From JBKECF01 sp047974375 (GTDB taxonomy: Bacteria > Bacillota > Clostridia > Lachnospirales > CAMZNU01), in contig JBKECF010000054.1 in NCBI GenBank assembly GCA_047974375.1, positions 248,001 to 312,000 of the forward strand: 64,000 bases of DNA, given 5' to 3'. Shown in pieces: positions 7,683-16,650 of the stretch. Under the pieces are notes generated by a model. It was not told the DNA's origin. It saw nothing but the letters and a program-made list of their open reading frames with translations, and made no database searches. Position numbers and translations under genes: made by a program. The first letter of the stretch is position 1, and every line of letters begins with the position of its first letter.

Positions 7683-9266
7683 ATGGATGAAAAAATAATA
7701 AATCAAGGAAATAGCAGCACAGATGAAGTAGAAGTTATGAGTAAACAACAAGGTGAATTACATCAAAAGTTATGGGCGATTGCTGATGATTTACGTGGAA
7801 GTATGGAAGCAGGAGACTTTAAAGACTATATATTAGGACTTATTTTTTATAAATATTTATCAAGCAATATTGTTAGTGTATGTAGTAAATTACTATTGGA
7901 AGATGACATAACCTTAGAAGTAGCATGGGAAGATAAAGAATACAAAGAAGGCTTGGTAGAGGAATTGCAATATACTCTTGGCTACCATATTGAGCCTAAG
8001 TTTTTGTTTACGACTATGATTAATGAAATAAAAGAAGGGAATTTCGATATAGAAATGTTGCAAAAAGCATTGAACGCTGTTTCAGCTTCAACAATGGGTC
8101 TTGATAGTAATGAGGATTTTGATGGGTTATTTGCAGATATGGACTTAAATAATAATAAACTTGGTAAAGATATTAAAAGTCGTAGTTTATTGATTAGCAA
8201 AGTAATGGAGCGTATTGATGAACTTTCTTTTTTATTTGAAGACTCTAAAATTGATGTTTTAGGCGATGCATATGAATATTTAATAGGTCAGTTTGCGACA
8301 AATGCAGGTAAAAAGGCTGGTGAATTTTATACACCACGTCAAGTTTCTGACATTCTGGCAAAAATAGTAACCTTGGAAAGACCGGAAATTAAAAGACTTT
8401 ATGACCCTACTTGCGGCTCTGGCTCTTTGTTGTTGTCAGTACATAAGGAGGCTAAGGTTCGTGAAACCTATGGACAAGAGAAGATATCCACTACATATAA
8501 CTTGTGCCGAATGAATATGTTGCTCCACGGTCTACAATACAGGGATTTTAATATAAAAAATAGTGACACCCTAACAGACCCGCAACATTTAGACAAGCAA
8601 TTTGATGCCATTGTTGCAAATCCGCCTTATAGTTTAAAGTGGTCTGCAGATTCTAGTTTTAAAAGTGATGAGCGTTTTTCTGCCTATGGGAAGCTTGCTC
8701 CAAAGTCGGCTGCAGACTTTGCTTTTATACAACATATGATATATCAACTTGAAGGCATTGGCACTATGGCTGTTGTATTGCCTCATGGTGTGTTATTTAG
8801 GGGCAACGCAGAAAAAGTTATTCGTGAACATTTAATAGACAAAGATTATTTAGATGCTGTTATTGGATTGCCTGCCAATATTTTTTATGGTACTAGCATA
8901 CCGACTTGTATATTAGTGTTCAAAAAATGTAGAGATAGTAAGGAAATATTGTTTATTGATGCTTCTAATGAGTTTAAAAAGCAGAAAAATCAAAATAGGC
9001 TTACTGAAGACAATATAAATAAGATTATTGAAACTTTTAAAGAGCGTAGAGAGGTAGAAAAATATTCTTATAATGCTACAATGGAAGAAATAAAAGAAAA
9101 TGATTACAACTTGAATATTCCAAGATATGTTGATACTTTTGAAGAAGAAGAGGACATTGATATTAATGCAGTTCAAGAGGAAATATTTAAAATTGATAAG
9201 GAAATTGAAAATACTAAGGCTGAATTGAATGTGTTTTTAAGGGAATTGGGGTTGAAAGAATTTTAG
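7683..9266 (+). CDS. hsdM: Type I restriction-modification DNA methyltransferase subunit HsdM
   Basis: N6-adenine methyltransferase subunit that acts with HsdS (specificity) and HsdR. The N-terminal HsdM domain is at ~22-160 ('LWAIADDLRGSMEAGDFKDY' is typical). The SAM-binding motif I is 'YDPTCGSGS' (~240-248), the catalytic motif IV is 'ANPPYS' (~312-317), and 'GEFYTPRQV' precedes motif I. A C-terminal coiled coil (~490-520) is where HsdM contacts HsdS. At 527 residues it is full length with no stops, unlike its hsdR and hsdS neighbours, so it may persist as an orphan methylase subunit or be served by an hsdS elsewhere. aaggtg lies before the ATG. Confidence 0.95.
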   Translation: MDEKIINQGNSSTDEVEVMSKQQGELHQKLWAIADDLRGSMEAGDFKDYILGLIFYKYLSSNIVSVCSKLLLEDDITLEVAWEDKEYKEGLVEELQYTLGYHIEPKFLFTTMINEIKEGNFDIEMLQKALNAVSASTMGLDSNEDFDGLFADMDLNNNKLGKDIKSRSLLISKVMERIDELSFLFEDSKIDVLGDAYEYLIGQFATNAGKKAGEFYTPRQVSDILAKIVTLERPEIKRLYDPTCGSGSLLLSVHKEAKVRETYGQEKISTTYNLCRMNMLLHGLQYRDFNIKNSDTLTDPQHLDKQFDAIVANPPYSLKWSADSSFKSDERFSAYGKLAPKSAADFAFIQHMIYQLEGIGTMAVVLPHGVLFRGNAEKVIREHLIDKDYLDAVIGLPANIFYGTSIPTCILVFKKCRDSKEILFIDASNEFKKQKNQNRLTEDNINKIIETFKERREVEKYSYNATMEEIKENDYNLNIPRYVDTFEEEEDIDINAVQEEIFKIDKEIENTKAELNVFLRELGLKEF

Positions 9267-9284
9267 AAATTAAAAAGACTGTCT

Positions 9285-9365
9285 CGCCGTTCAGTGGGGG
9301 TACAAGCCCCACTTACGGATAGGTCTATTGACTTGGTAATATTTTTTATTTCAAGATAGCTCCTT
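9285..9365 (+). repeat. Dispersed two-module repeat, copy 1
   Basis: Module A (9285-9334, from cgccgttc to tattgact) recurs in the same orientation at 17061-17110. Module B (9338-9365) recurs in opposite orientation at 17126-17153 with 26 of 28 bases matching. A GTCTATTGAC decamer at 9323-9332 is the inverse of GTCAATAGAC at 10964-10973. Module B overlaps the end of the inverted hsdS fragment. Confidence 0.6.
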
Positions 9366-9510
9366 TATGTTTATACAAACATTTTTTGTAGGAAGCCTTT
9401 TTCTGCTTTATATAGAGGGATAAAAGGTTTTCTTGTTGTGCTATTTTGGTGTCTAGGGTTGTTAGGAAGTTAACGATTTTTTGTTGATCGGCACTTTTAG
9501 GAAATAATTT
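9346..9510 (-). pseudogene. Inverted 3' fragment of a type I specificity gene (hsdS)
   Basis: Read on the minus strand, this gives 54 uninterrupted codons with the C-terminal signature of HsdS: 'FPKSADQQKIVNFLTTLDTKIA', a coiled coil, then 'KQKKASYKK' and a stop at 9346. HsdS normally follows hsdM on the same strand, so this piece is reversed relative to hsdM. No start codon or target-recognition domain is attached. It is either a silent cassette for specificity switching or debris from a past inversion, and it sits directly before a tyrosine recombinase. Confidence 0.7.
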
Positions 9511-9594
9511 CTGTAGCAAATATTTTTTTTATGCTTAAGGAGGAAACTAACTAAATTGTTATAATAAAAGAAAAATAACTTTAGGAGGTTTCTT

Positions 9595-10554
9595 ATGAGA
9601 AAAATGAGTAAAAATTTAATGTATGGTCAATATATGGATGAGTGGTTAGAGTATCACAAGCAGTTTATAAAAGCTTCTACTTACTCTTTATATAAAATAA
9701 TAATTGAAAATCATATAAAGATAGATTTAGGAATGTATAAATTAAAACATATTAACAATGATTTAATTCAAGAATTTGTTCTTCAAAAATTACAAAATGG
9801 GAGAAAAGATAATAAAGGTGGATTAAAAGAAAAAACTGTTAGAGATATAGTTGTTGTAATAAAATTATCCTTAAGATATGCATTTGATAAAGGCATTATG
9901 AAAAACTTTAATATGAAAATAATATATCCCAAAGAGTATGATACTAAAAAATTAATTTTATTTAATACTAGTGAAGTAAATATTTTAAATAACTACTTAA
10001 TATCAAAACCTACTGAAAAGAATATAGGCATTTTACTAGCGTTATATAGTGGACTTAGAATAGGTGAATTATGTGCTTTAAAAATGTCAGATATTAACAC
10101 AAACTCTAAATGTATAAATATAGATAAAACCTTACAGAGAGTTTATATACGCAATGGCTTTGATAATGGTAATTCGGAAATATTAATAACATCACCTAAA
10201 ACAAAAAACTCATTAAGGGTGCTCCCTATACCTAATTTTATAAATGAGCTTCTAATAAAACTTAAAATATCTGAAAATAAATATTTGCTAACAGGAACAG
10301 AAAAGTATACAGAACCAAGGACATATAGAGCATACTATGAACGCTTATTAAAAAAACTAGAAATAGATTTTAAAAAATTCCATTGTTTACGTCATACGTT
10401 TGCATCAAAATGTATAGAAATTGGTGTCGACTATAAAACTGTATCGGAAATGATGGGGCATTCTAATATAAATACAACTTTAAACTTATATGTGCATTCA
10501 AATTTCGAACAAAAAGAAAAAGCAGTTAATGAATTATTCCTAAACTTTAATTAA
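9595..10554 (+). CDS. Tyrosine recombinase inside the hsd island
   Basis: A 319-residue site-specific recombinase with an N-terminal SAM-like core-binding domain (~8-100) and a C-terminal catalytic domain. All active-site residues are present: Arg in 'SGLRIGEL' (~154), Lys near 202, 'HCLRHTF' (His263, Arg266), His in 'MMGHSN' (~289) and the nucleophile Tyr in 'LNLYVH' (~299). The start is an ATG with taggagg upstream. No excisionase or phage genes are nearby. Its place between inverted and direct hsdS fragments is the arrangement known for type I systems whose recombinase flips hsdS cassettes to change DNA specificity. A leftover integrative-element integrase is the alternative. Confidence 0.9.
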   Translation: MRKMSKNLMYGQYMDEWLEYHKQFIKASTYSLYKIIIENHIKIDLGMYKLKHINNDLIQEFVLQKLQNGRKDNKGGLKEKTVRDIVVVIKLSLRYAFDKGIMKNFNMKIIYPKEYDTKKLILFNTSEVNILNNYLISKPTEKNIGILLALYSGLRIGELCALKMSDINTNSKCINIDKTLQRVYIRNGFDNGNSEILITSPKTKNSLRVLPIPNFINELLIKLKISENKYLLTGTEKYTEPRTYRAYYERLLKKLEIDFKKFHCLRHTFASKCIEIGVDYKTVSEMMGHSNINTTLNLYVHSNFEQKEKAVNELFLNFN

Positions 10555-10656
10555 TATGCATATCCATTTTATATACATATAACTCTTTTTATTGTATAGT
10601 ATCCTTAAGTTGTATATAAAAAAGCTTATTGTAAAGGCTTTTCCCTAAAAAATACA

Positions 10657-11101
10657 TTGACACCATTAATTCGATTTCAAAATTTTAATACTGTTTGGTC
10701 ATATTCAAAACTCGAAAACATTTTAGATATAATAAATGGTTTTGCATTTAAAAGTAATGAGTTTACTGAAATAGAAAATGATTATCCTATAATACGAATA
10801 GGTGATATTAAAAATAATATATGTATTTATAGTTTCGATGGTCTTTATTCAGCAAAATTCATATCAAATAAATTTTTAGTAAAATATAACGATAATATTA
10901 TTGCCTTATCTGGGGCAATATTTGGTAAATTAGGGATAGTGAAAAATGTCGAATTTTACATTGGTCAATAGACTTAAAGAAGAACAACAAAAAATAGCCA
11001 ACTCCCTAACAACCCTAGATACCTATATAACCTAACAAGAAATTCTACTAACCCTCTACAAAACCCAAAAAAAAGGTTTTCTACAAAAAATATTTGTATA
11101 A
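10657..11101 (+). pseudogene. Broken hsdS (specificity subunit), 5' and 3' pieces
   Basis: The first piece (10657-10971) begins 'TPLIRFQNFNTVW' and continues into a target-recognition-like stretch 'GFAFKSNEF...IIRIGDI', typical of HsdS half-domains. It stops at a TAG at 10969. After a frame shift the second piece gives 'KEEQQKIANSLTTLDTYIT', an in-frame TAA, and 'KTQKKGFLQKIFV', the conserved C-terminal coiled coil. At least one recognition domain and much of the gene are missing. The stop at 10969-10971 lies inside GTCAATAGAC (10964-10973), which recurs inverted at 9323-9332. No good ribosome site precedes it; the nominal first codon is TTG. Confidence 0.75.
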
Positions 11102-11152
11102 AAAAAGGCTAATTAGAAATGACATTAAATATCATTTCCAATTAGCTTTTAA
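11094..11152. terminator. Bidirectional terminator between the hsd island and ftsH
   Basis: Long stem 11105-11122 with 11132-11150 (aaggctaattagaaatga/tcatttccaattagctttt). The A-run on the left gives a U-tail for ftsH on the minus strand. Confidence 0.85.
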
Positions 11153-11155
11153 ACA

Positions 11156-13393
11156 CTAATCTTTAATTTTAGCACTTTCTATATCTTTACCATTTTTTTC
11201 TTTTATATTCTCTTCGCTAACCTCTGAATTTTCATCTGAATCATCATTTGAATTTTCATCCATATATTCAAATATAGTAAAGGTTTCTGTACCTTCAACT
11301 TCATTAATTTCTTCATTATTAAGAAGATTCATAAAGGTTTCGCCGGATATGGTTTCTTTTTCTATTAAGTATTCGGATATTTTAACTAAAGCTTCGTAAT
11401 TTTCTTTTAGCAATCTAGTAGCTTTTTTGTAACATCCATTTATTATTTTCATAACTGTTTTATCCAGTTCGGCACCTGTTGCCTCTGAAACTAAAAGTCG
11501 TTTACCATTTTGTAAATATTGGCTATTGGTCTTTTCCAATGCCATCATACCAAATTCCTTACTCATACCATACAAAGTAACCATGTTTCTTGCTAGAGTA
11601 GTAGCACGCTCAATGTCATTTGAAGCACCTGTTGTTTCTGTATCAAACTCTATTACTTCGGCACATCTGCCAGCTAAAAAAACAGTTATTTCATCTAAAA
11701 TTTCTTGTTTAGACATTAAATATTTTTCTTCTTCTGGGACTTGCATAGTATATCCTAAAGCGCCCATGGTACGAGGTACAATAGTGATTTTTTGTACAGG
11801 TTTGGAGTTTTTTTGCAATGCACTAGCAAGGGCATGTCCAACCTCATGGAAGGCAACGATTCTTCTTTCCTTTTCCCCTAAAATTCTATCCTTTTTCTCT
11901 TTACCAGCTATTACAAGTTCTACAGATTCCATTAAGTCCTCTTGTATAACTTGCTTTCTGCCTAACCTAACTGCTCTTAAGGCAGCCTCGTTTACCATGT
12001 TGGCTAAGTCTGCGCCTACAGCACCAGAAGTTGCCAAAGCAATTTCCTTAAGGTTAATATTAGGGGAAATTTTAACTTTTTTAATATGAACTTCTAAAAT
12101 TGCTTGTCTTCCTACTAAATCAGGTTTTTCTACAATGATTCTTCTATCAAAACGTCCTGGACGAAGTAGAGCCTGGTCTAAAATTTCTGGTCTGTTAGTG
12201 GCTGCTAATATAACTACACCTTTAGAAGAATCAAAACCATCCATTTCAGACAAAAGCTGGTTTAAAGTTTGCTCACGCTCATCGTTTCCGCCTATTTGGC
12301 TATCACGGCTTTTACCAATGGCGTCAACTTCATCTATAAAAATAATACAAGGTGCGTGTTGGTTAGCTTCTCTAAATAAATCACGTACCCTAGATGCACC
12401 AACACCAACGAACATTTCCACAAAGTCGGAGCCGCTTAGGGAGAAGAATGGGACATTGGCTTCGCCGGCAACGGCCTTTGCTAATAGTGTTTTACCTGTA
12501 CCAGGAGGGCCAACTAAAAGAGCTCCCTTTGGTTGTTTTGCGCCAATATCAACATATTTTTTAGGGTGGTGCAAGTAGTCAACTATTTCCTCTAAAGATT
12601 CTTTTGCCTCTTCCTGTCCGGCAACGTCTTCAAAAGTAACTCCTGTTTTTTCTTCTAGGTACATTTTGGCATTACTTCTACCTACGCCCATTATTCCGCC
12701 TTTGTCACCACCCATTTTTTTAGCAGCAATGGAAATCATGAACATCATAATTCCGTAAATAAACAAAATAGGAAGTAGCCATTCTACAAAGAAGTCTAAA
12801 AATGGATTATTTTCTATAATAGGGGATTCGTATCCAACTTTTGCAGCGTCTAGTTTGTCATCTAAATCCATATCCGATACTATTCTACCAGTGTAAAGGT
12901 ATTGAGTAGTAGGAGGATTACTGCCAAATAAAGGATGACTTTTACCAAAAAGAGCATCTAGTTGAGTTGTATCGCCTTCTAAATTTTTATCGGCATATTC
13001 ATTTAACATGGCGTCAAGCTCATTGTTACCTGTTATTTGAGTTGTATCTCCTGTAGGTGATTCGCCTGGGGTTTCTGTTTCCGTAGGACTGTTCTTTGCG
13101 ATTTCAGCCTCAATTTCTTTTATTTTGTCAGTTTTGTAACCCTCTATAGGTTCTATTTTTAACCTATCAGATAGTATCGTAACATATTTTATTTCGCCAT
13201 TTCCTAACATATCCATAAACTCGCTGTAAGGTATTTCATCTGTGTTGCTTTTATCGATACCTGTAAGGAGCATATTCAAAAAGACTGTTAAAACCAATGA
13301 AATAATAACAAATTTTAGAATATTGCCATTATTGGGGTTTTTATCTTGCATGTTTTGGTTGTTATTTTTTTGTTTATTATCTAAATTATCCAA
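11156..13393 (-). CDS. ftsH: ATP-dependent zinc metalloprotease FtsH
   Basis: A membrane AAA+ protease that degrades misfolded and regulatory proteins at the inner membrane. Two membrane segments (~25-45 and ~202-224) flank an extracytoplasmic domain. The AAA module has Walker A 'GPPGTGKT' (~295-302) and Walker B 'IIFIDEVD' (~350-357). The zinc site HEVGH is at ~516-520. At 745 residues it exceeds the usual 600-660. Most of the excess is a low-complexity Thr/Gly/Glu/Pro-rich insertion (~100-155) in the extracytoplasmic domain plus an acidic C-terminal tail. The start is a TTG at 13393 with gagaggtg upstream. ftsH usually follows tilS-hpt; here it is followed by the hsd island. Confidence 0.97.
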   Translation of the reverse strand: MDNLDNKQKNNNQNMQDKNPNNGNILKFVIISLVLTVFLNMLLTGIDKSNTDEIPYSEFMDMLGNGEIKYVTILSDRLKIEPIEGYKTDKIKEIEAEIAKNSPTETETPGESPTGDTTQITGNNELDAMLNEYADKNLEGDTTQLDALFGKSHPLFGSNPPTTQYLYTGRIVSDMDLDDKLDAAKVGYESPIIENNPFLDFFVEWLLPILFIYGIMMFMISIAAKKMGGDKGGIMGVGRSNAKMYLEEKTGVTFEDVAGQEEAKESLEEIVDYLHHPKKYVDIGAKQPKGALLVGPPGTGKTLLAKAVAGEANVPFFSLSGSDFVEMFVGVGASRVRDLFREANQHAPCIIFIDEVDAIGKSRDSQIGGNDEREQTLNQLLSEMDGFDSSKGVVILAATNRPEILDQALLRPGRFDRRIIVEKPDLVGRQAILEVHIKKVKISPNINLKEIALATSGAVGADLANMVNEAALRAVRLGRKQVIQEDLMESVELVIAGKEKKDRILGEKERRIVAFHEVGHALASALQKNSKPVQKITIVPRTMGALGYTMQVPEEEKYLMSKQEILDEITVFLAGRCAEVIEFDTETTGASNDIERATTLARNMVTLYGMSKEFGMMALEKTNSQYLQNGKRLLVSEATGAELDKTVMKIINGCYKKATRLLKENYEALVKISEYLIEKETISGETFMNLLNNEEINEVEGTETFTIFEYMDENSNDDSDENSEVSEENIKEKNGKDIESAKIKD

Positions 13394-13417
13394 ATTACAC
13401 CTCTCCCGTATATATTA

Positions 13418-14752
13418 TTAGATTTTTTTAAACATAATATCGAACTTAGATAATAGGTTAAATTGTCCTTTAACCTTTATTCTTCCAGTCATAAAAGCTT
13501 TTTGAGTTGAAAGACTGCCATCCAATATTTTTTTCCACATATGGTCATTTGTTGTTATAGTAACACTTGGATTTTTGTTATCTCCATCATAAAATTCGCA
13601 TTGTCCATTATATACTTCAAAATATCCAATAAAATTTTCATCTCCATCTATATAAAGTTGGAAAATATTATTTACATCATTTGCTAAATTCGGTTGGAAA
13701 TAATGAGTCATGTTTTGTGTTTGTTGCCTAAGGGTGGCACTTCTAGGTTCTATATTTGAGTTTGATGTTAGTTCGTTGTTAAATAGATTTTTTAGTTTAG
13801 GCGTACTACTAATAACTTCTGGTTCTAGGACAGGTGCCATTGTTTTTAATGTAGGCTCTATTTTTGGTTCTACTTGTACAGTAGAGCTTTTTGCTGTATT
13901 TGTCATAGAAGTTCTTTGTTGTGCCTGATATTTAACATATGGGTTTATATTGCCGTGGGATGTTGTTTTTTCCTGTGGCGATGAAGCTTGTGCATAGGCA
14001 TTGTAAAGAGTTTTATTTGCAATTAATTTGCTTATTTCATCTATATCTTTTTCACGTGCTTCTTCTGATGAAAGACGCTCAAATTGTGGTTTTTGAATGA
14101 CTTTCTCCTTAGGTGGTTCGTTTACTAGTGTTTTATTAACTGTACTCTCTTCAACATGGGGTTCTCCTATTCTAGGAATAGTATCGCTAACATATTTTAC
14201 GGCTTTTTTAGTTTTGAATTCTGTTGCTCCAAAGAATTTTCTTTCTTGTTTAACAAAACGATAAAAGTCCTCTGTATATTTCTCAATTACATCTCTATTT
14301 GTATCAGTTGTTTTTTTTATCATGCTTTCTAAAATGGGCACTTTAATGCTATCGTAGCCACCTAAATAGGTTACAATATTACTTATATAATTAAGAGTTT
14401 CGCGGCTGCTATTGTTAGATACAACAACAATCATGCAATTTTTATCCTTTAGTATATTTTTATAAATAGGCATGCCAAGGTATTCCAAAAAAGTTTGCAT
14501 AATTGCAGAAGGGGCGAATAAATTACTACTACATATAAAAACAACACCGTCACTATTTGCTATACTATTTAGTATAGAAGAAACAGTTATATTAGGTGAA
14601 GTGCCATCGCAAAAAGGTATGTCGAACTCCAATAAATTTATCTCTGTTATATGTTCTCCAATTTCTAACATAGTATTATATATTATATCTTTAGCATTAT
14701 TTATACTATAATCATAGCCGGGTACTGCACCTACTATAGATGTTAATTTCAT
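13418..14752 (-). CDS. Flavodoxin-like / SCP2-like fusion protein
   Basis: A 444-residue protein in three parts. Residues ~1-165 form a flavodoxin-like (NADPH-dependent FMN reductase) fold with 'IVGAVPGYDYS' near the start and 'VVFICSSNLFAPSAIMQTFLEYL' in the active region. Residues ~175-340 are low-complexity, Pro/Thr/Gln-rich and probably disordered. Residues ~345-444 are an SCP2 (sterol-carrier-like) domain ending 'STQKAFMTGRIKVKGQFNLL'. A redox domain joined to a lipid/hydrophobic-ligand carrier suggests electron transfer to, or sensing of, a hydrophobic cofactor. The biological substrate is unknown. aaggagg precedes the ATG, and ftsH follows 25 bases downstream. Confidence 0.75.
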   Translation of the reverse strand: MKLTSIVGAVPGYDYSINNAKDIIYNTMLEIGEHITEINLLEFDIPFCDGTSPNITVSSILNSIANSDGVVFICSSNLFAPSAIMQTFLEYLGMPIYKNILKDKNCMIVVVSNNSSRETLNYISNIVTYLGGYDSIKVPILESMIKKTTDTNRDVIEKYTEDFYRFVKQERKFFGATEFKTKKAVKYVSDTIPRIGEPHVEESTVNKTLVNEPPKEKVIQKPQFERLSSEEAREKDIDEISKLIANKTLYNAYAQASSPQEKTTSHGNINPYVKYQAQQRTSMTNTAKSSTVQVEPKIEPTLKTMAPVLEPEVISSTPKLKNLFNNELTSNSNIEPRSATLRQQTQNMTHYFQPNLANDVNNIFQLYIDGDENFIGYFEVYNGQCEFYDGDNKNPSVTITTNDHMWKKILDGSLSTQKAFMTGRIKVKGQFNLLSKFDIMFKKI

Positions 14753-14763
14753 TTATGTCCTCC

Positions 14764-16650
14764 TTATTGTAAATATTCTGCCGAAACCTCAGGTAAAAAT
14801 TCCTTAATAGAATCCAAAAAGTCTTTTTTTGTTGAAACTTTAAAGGCACTATGAGAAAAATAATTTCTTATGAAGTTAACAAATGCAGTCTTGTCTTTGT
14901 TATAAAGTAAATTTATAAGTTTAGACGGTTTTAGAAAATTATCTTTATAGTATTGGTCGTCATTAGAATATACTGTACTATCAATATTTAAGTTTATATT
15001 ATAATCAGTATCTATGGGCCTGCCTAAAAAAATATTTGTATATAACTGGCTTAAACCATTACTTATAAATGTGCTTCTAGGTTCAAAGGCTATTATATGA
15101 TTAAAATACTGTTCCGTAATAGCTGTTGCTATTATTTCCATTGAATTCTCATTGGTCAATAAATTTGAATTTAAATATATTATTCCTGTATTGGAAAGAT
15201 ATTCAGTTTCACCCATGTCTAAAAATAAAATATCAAGTTCATCATAACAATATTTTCCGATTTCACTATTTAAATATTCCAAAATTTCTGTAACATCATG
15301 AAGATAATTGGACACATTAGTTAAATTATCGCCTTCAACATAAATATTAACCATAGAGTTGTTTATTTGTGTAGATATTGCTTTATAAAATTGATTTAAA
15401 GAAAAAGCAAAATTATTTCCAATAAAATCACGTACTTCTATGGTATTTTTATCTTTTCCTATGGTTTCGTGCTCATTACCGCTAGTTATTACTGTGTAGT
15501 TTCGTGGGACATTAAAAGTAATGTCCATTGTATCAAAATTATAAAATCCCTTATTTGTATATGAGTTATAAAAAGGCTTATATACATCAGTGGGCACAAT
15601 TTTTAAAATAATGTCTGTAGCCCAAATGTTTTTTGAATTAGCGCCTACATAGGTATTTTCGTAAGGTATAAGTACATCGTATTGGACATACATAGTAGTC
15701 GCATTACCTGACCTAAGGGCGGGTATTTTAACATTTATATAATCTTTTTTCATGGAATATTCTAAAGCTTTGTCTTTGGAGCTAATAGTATGTATACTTA
15801 GGTATGCATGGGGGAGTTGATATTCCTCTATTATATCCTTGTAATAGTTGGATATATTAATGGAATTTATGGTTTTGTCTGTATTGTTTGTAAACTCAAT
15901 ATTTTCTTTTATTGTAAAGGTATTATTGCCTTGATAATCAACAGTTATATTGTACTTAGCTGATTTCTCTTCAATTTCGTATTTTTTCATTTCTAAATTT
16001 ACAGGTTCCATAGTTACGTTGGCATAGGCTATTTGTTTAGTTTTTTCTGTAAAAAGTGGAGCAGGTATTGTGTTTTTGTCGAACAAATAGTATTTTACTA
16101 TAGAAAAAGGTTCTTTTAGCCAGTCGCATATTACCCTGAAATTAAAATTAAGATCGCTTTCACGTCCCCAAATAATATTAAAAAATTCCTTACCAGTTAT
16201 CATAGAACGATTCATATGGAAGTCATTAGTTACAAAAATAATAGAATTTAAACCTTGGGAGCTGGCTAGTTGGCTAGAATAGGCAAAATTTTCATAAGTA
16301 TTTTTGGCTTGGCCTTCTACAAAAATATTTTCACTAGGTATACCTTCTTTTACAAGCCAATCACGCATTACTATTGCAACTGGTACATCATCTTTAGGCC
16401 CTTGGCCACCTGTTACTATTATAGTATCGGAATAACCTTCTATATATAAGTCTAGTGCTGTTTCCAATCTTCTTTCTAAAAATTTGCTAGGTTCACCGTT
16501 TTTAATTGAATAACCTAAAACTAAAATTGCATCACTTTTCTTATAGTCGTAGTTTGAACTGTTTTTTATAGTAGTTCCCAATAAATAAATGTAGAATATT
16601 AAAAAAACAGTTAAGAATATTAGTGAGATTATAATTACTTTTTTCTTCAT
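14764..16650 (-). CDS. DUF218 (YdcF/SanA-like) domain fused to a degenerate M1-peptidase-like domain
   Basis: A 628-residue protein with an N-terminal membrane segment (~4-24) and a DUF218 domain (~35-170: 'DAILVLGYSIKNGEPS', 'IIVTGGQGPKD', 'NTYENFAYS', 'FVTNDFHMNRS'). The family acts in envelope metabolism (SanA, ElyC, YdcF). The rest (~200-628) resembles the beta-rich and gluzincin domains of M1 aminopeptidases. At the place where HExxH is expected the sequence reads 'ATAITEQYFNHII', and the downstream acidic ligand position reads 'FISNGL' instead of 'xLDEGL', so zinc ligands and catalytic Glu are missing. It is likely extracytoplasmic, with a binding or scaffolding role. The start at 16650 has ggagg upstream; an upstream in-frame ATG lacks one. 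It begins the flavodoxin-ftsH operon. Confidence 0.7.
   Translation of the reverse strand: MKKKVIIISLIFLTVFLIFYIYLLGTTIKNSSNYDYKKSDAILVLGYSIKNGEPSKFLERRLETALDLYIEGYSDTIIVTGGQGPKDDVPVAIVMRDWLVKEGIPSENIFVEGQAKNTYENFAYSSQLASSQGLNSIIFVTNDFHMNRSMITGKEFFNIIWGRESDLNFNFRVICDWLKEPFSIVKYYLFDKNTIPAPLFTEKTKQIAYANVTMEPVNLEMKKYEIEEKSAKYNITVDYQGNNTFTIKENIEFTNNTDKTINSINISNYYKDIIEEYQLPHAYLSIHTISSKDKALEYSMKKDYINVKIPALRSGNATTMYVQYDVLIPYENTYVGANSKNIWATDIILKIVPTDVYKPFYNSYTNKGFYNFDTMDITFNVPRNYTVITSGNEHETIGKDKNTIEVRDFIGNNFAFSLNQFYKAISTQINNSMVNIYVEGDNLTNVSNYLHDVTEILEYLNSEIGKYCYDELDILFLDMGETEYLSNTGIIYLNSNLLTNENSMEIIATAITEQYFNHIIAFEPRSTFISNGLSQLYTNIFLGRPIDTDYNINLNIDSTVYSNDDQYYKDNFLKPSKLINLLYNKDKTAFVNFIRNYFSHSAFKVSTKKDFLDSIKEFLPEVSAEYLQ

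Noticed and set aside
9595..10554. Recombinase as marker of an integrated phage
   Set aside because: No phage structural, replication or repressor genes nearby; all flanking material is hsd-derived.
11526..12089. Long plus-strand frame (187 codons) opposite ftsH
   Set aside because: It is the antisense shadow of the AAA/protease region, with no ribosome site and no domain; ftsH explains the codon pattern.
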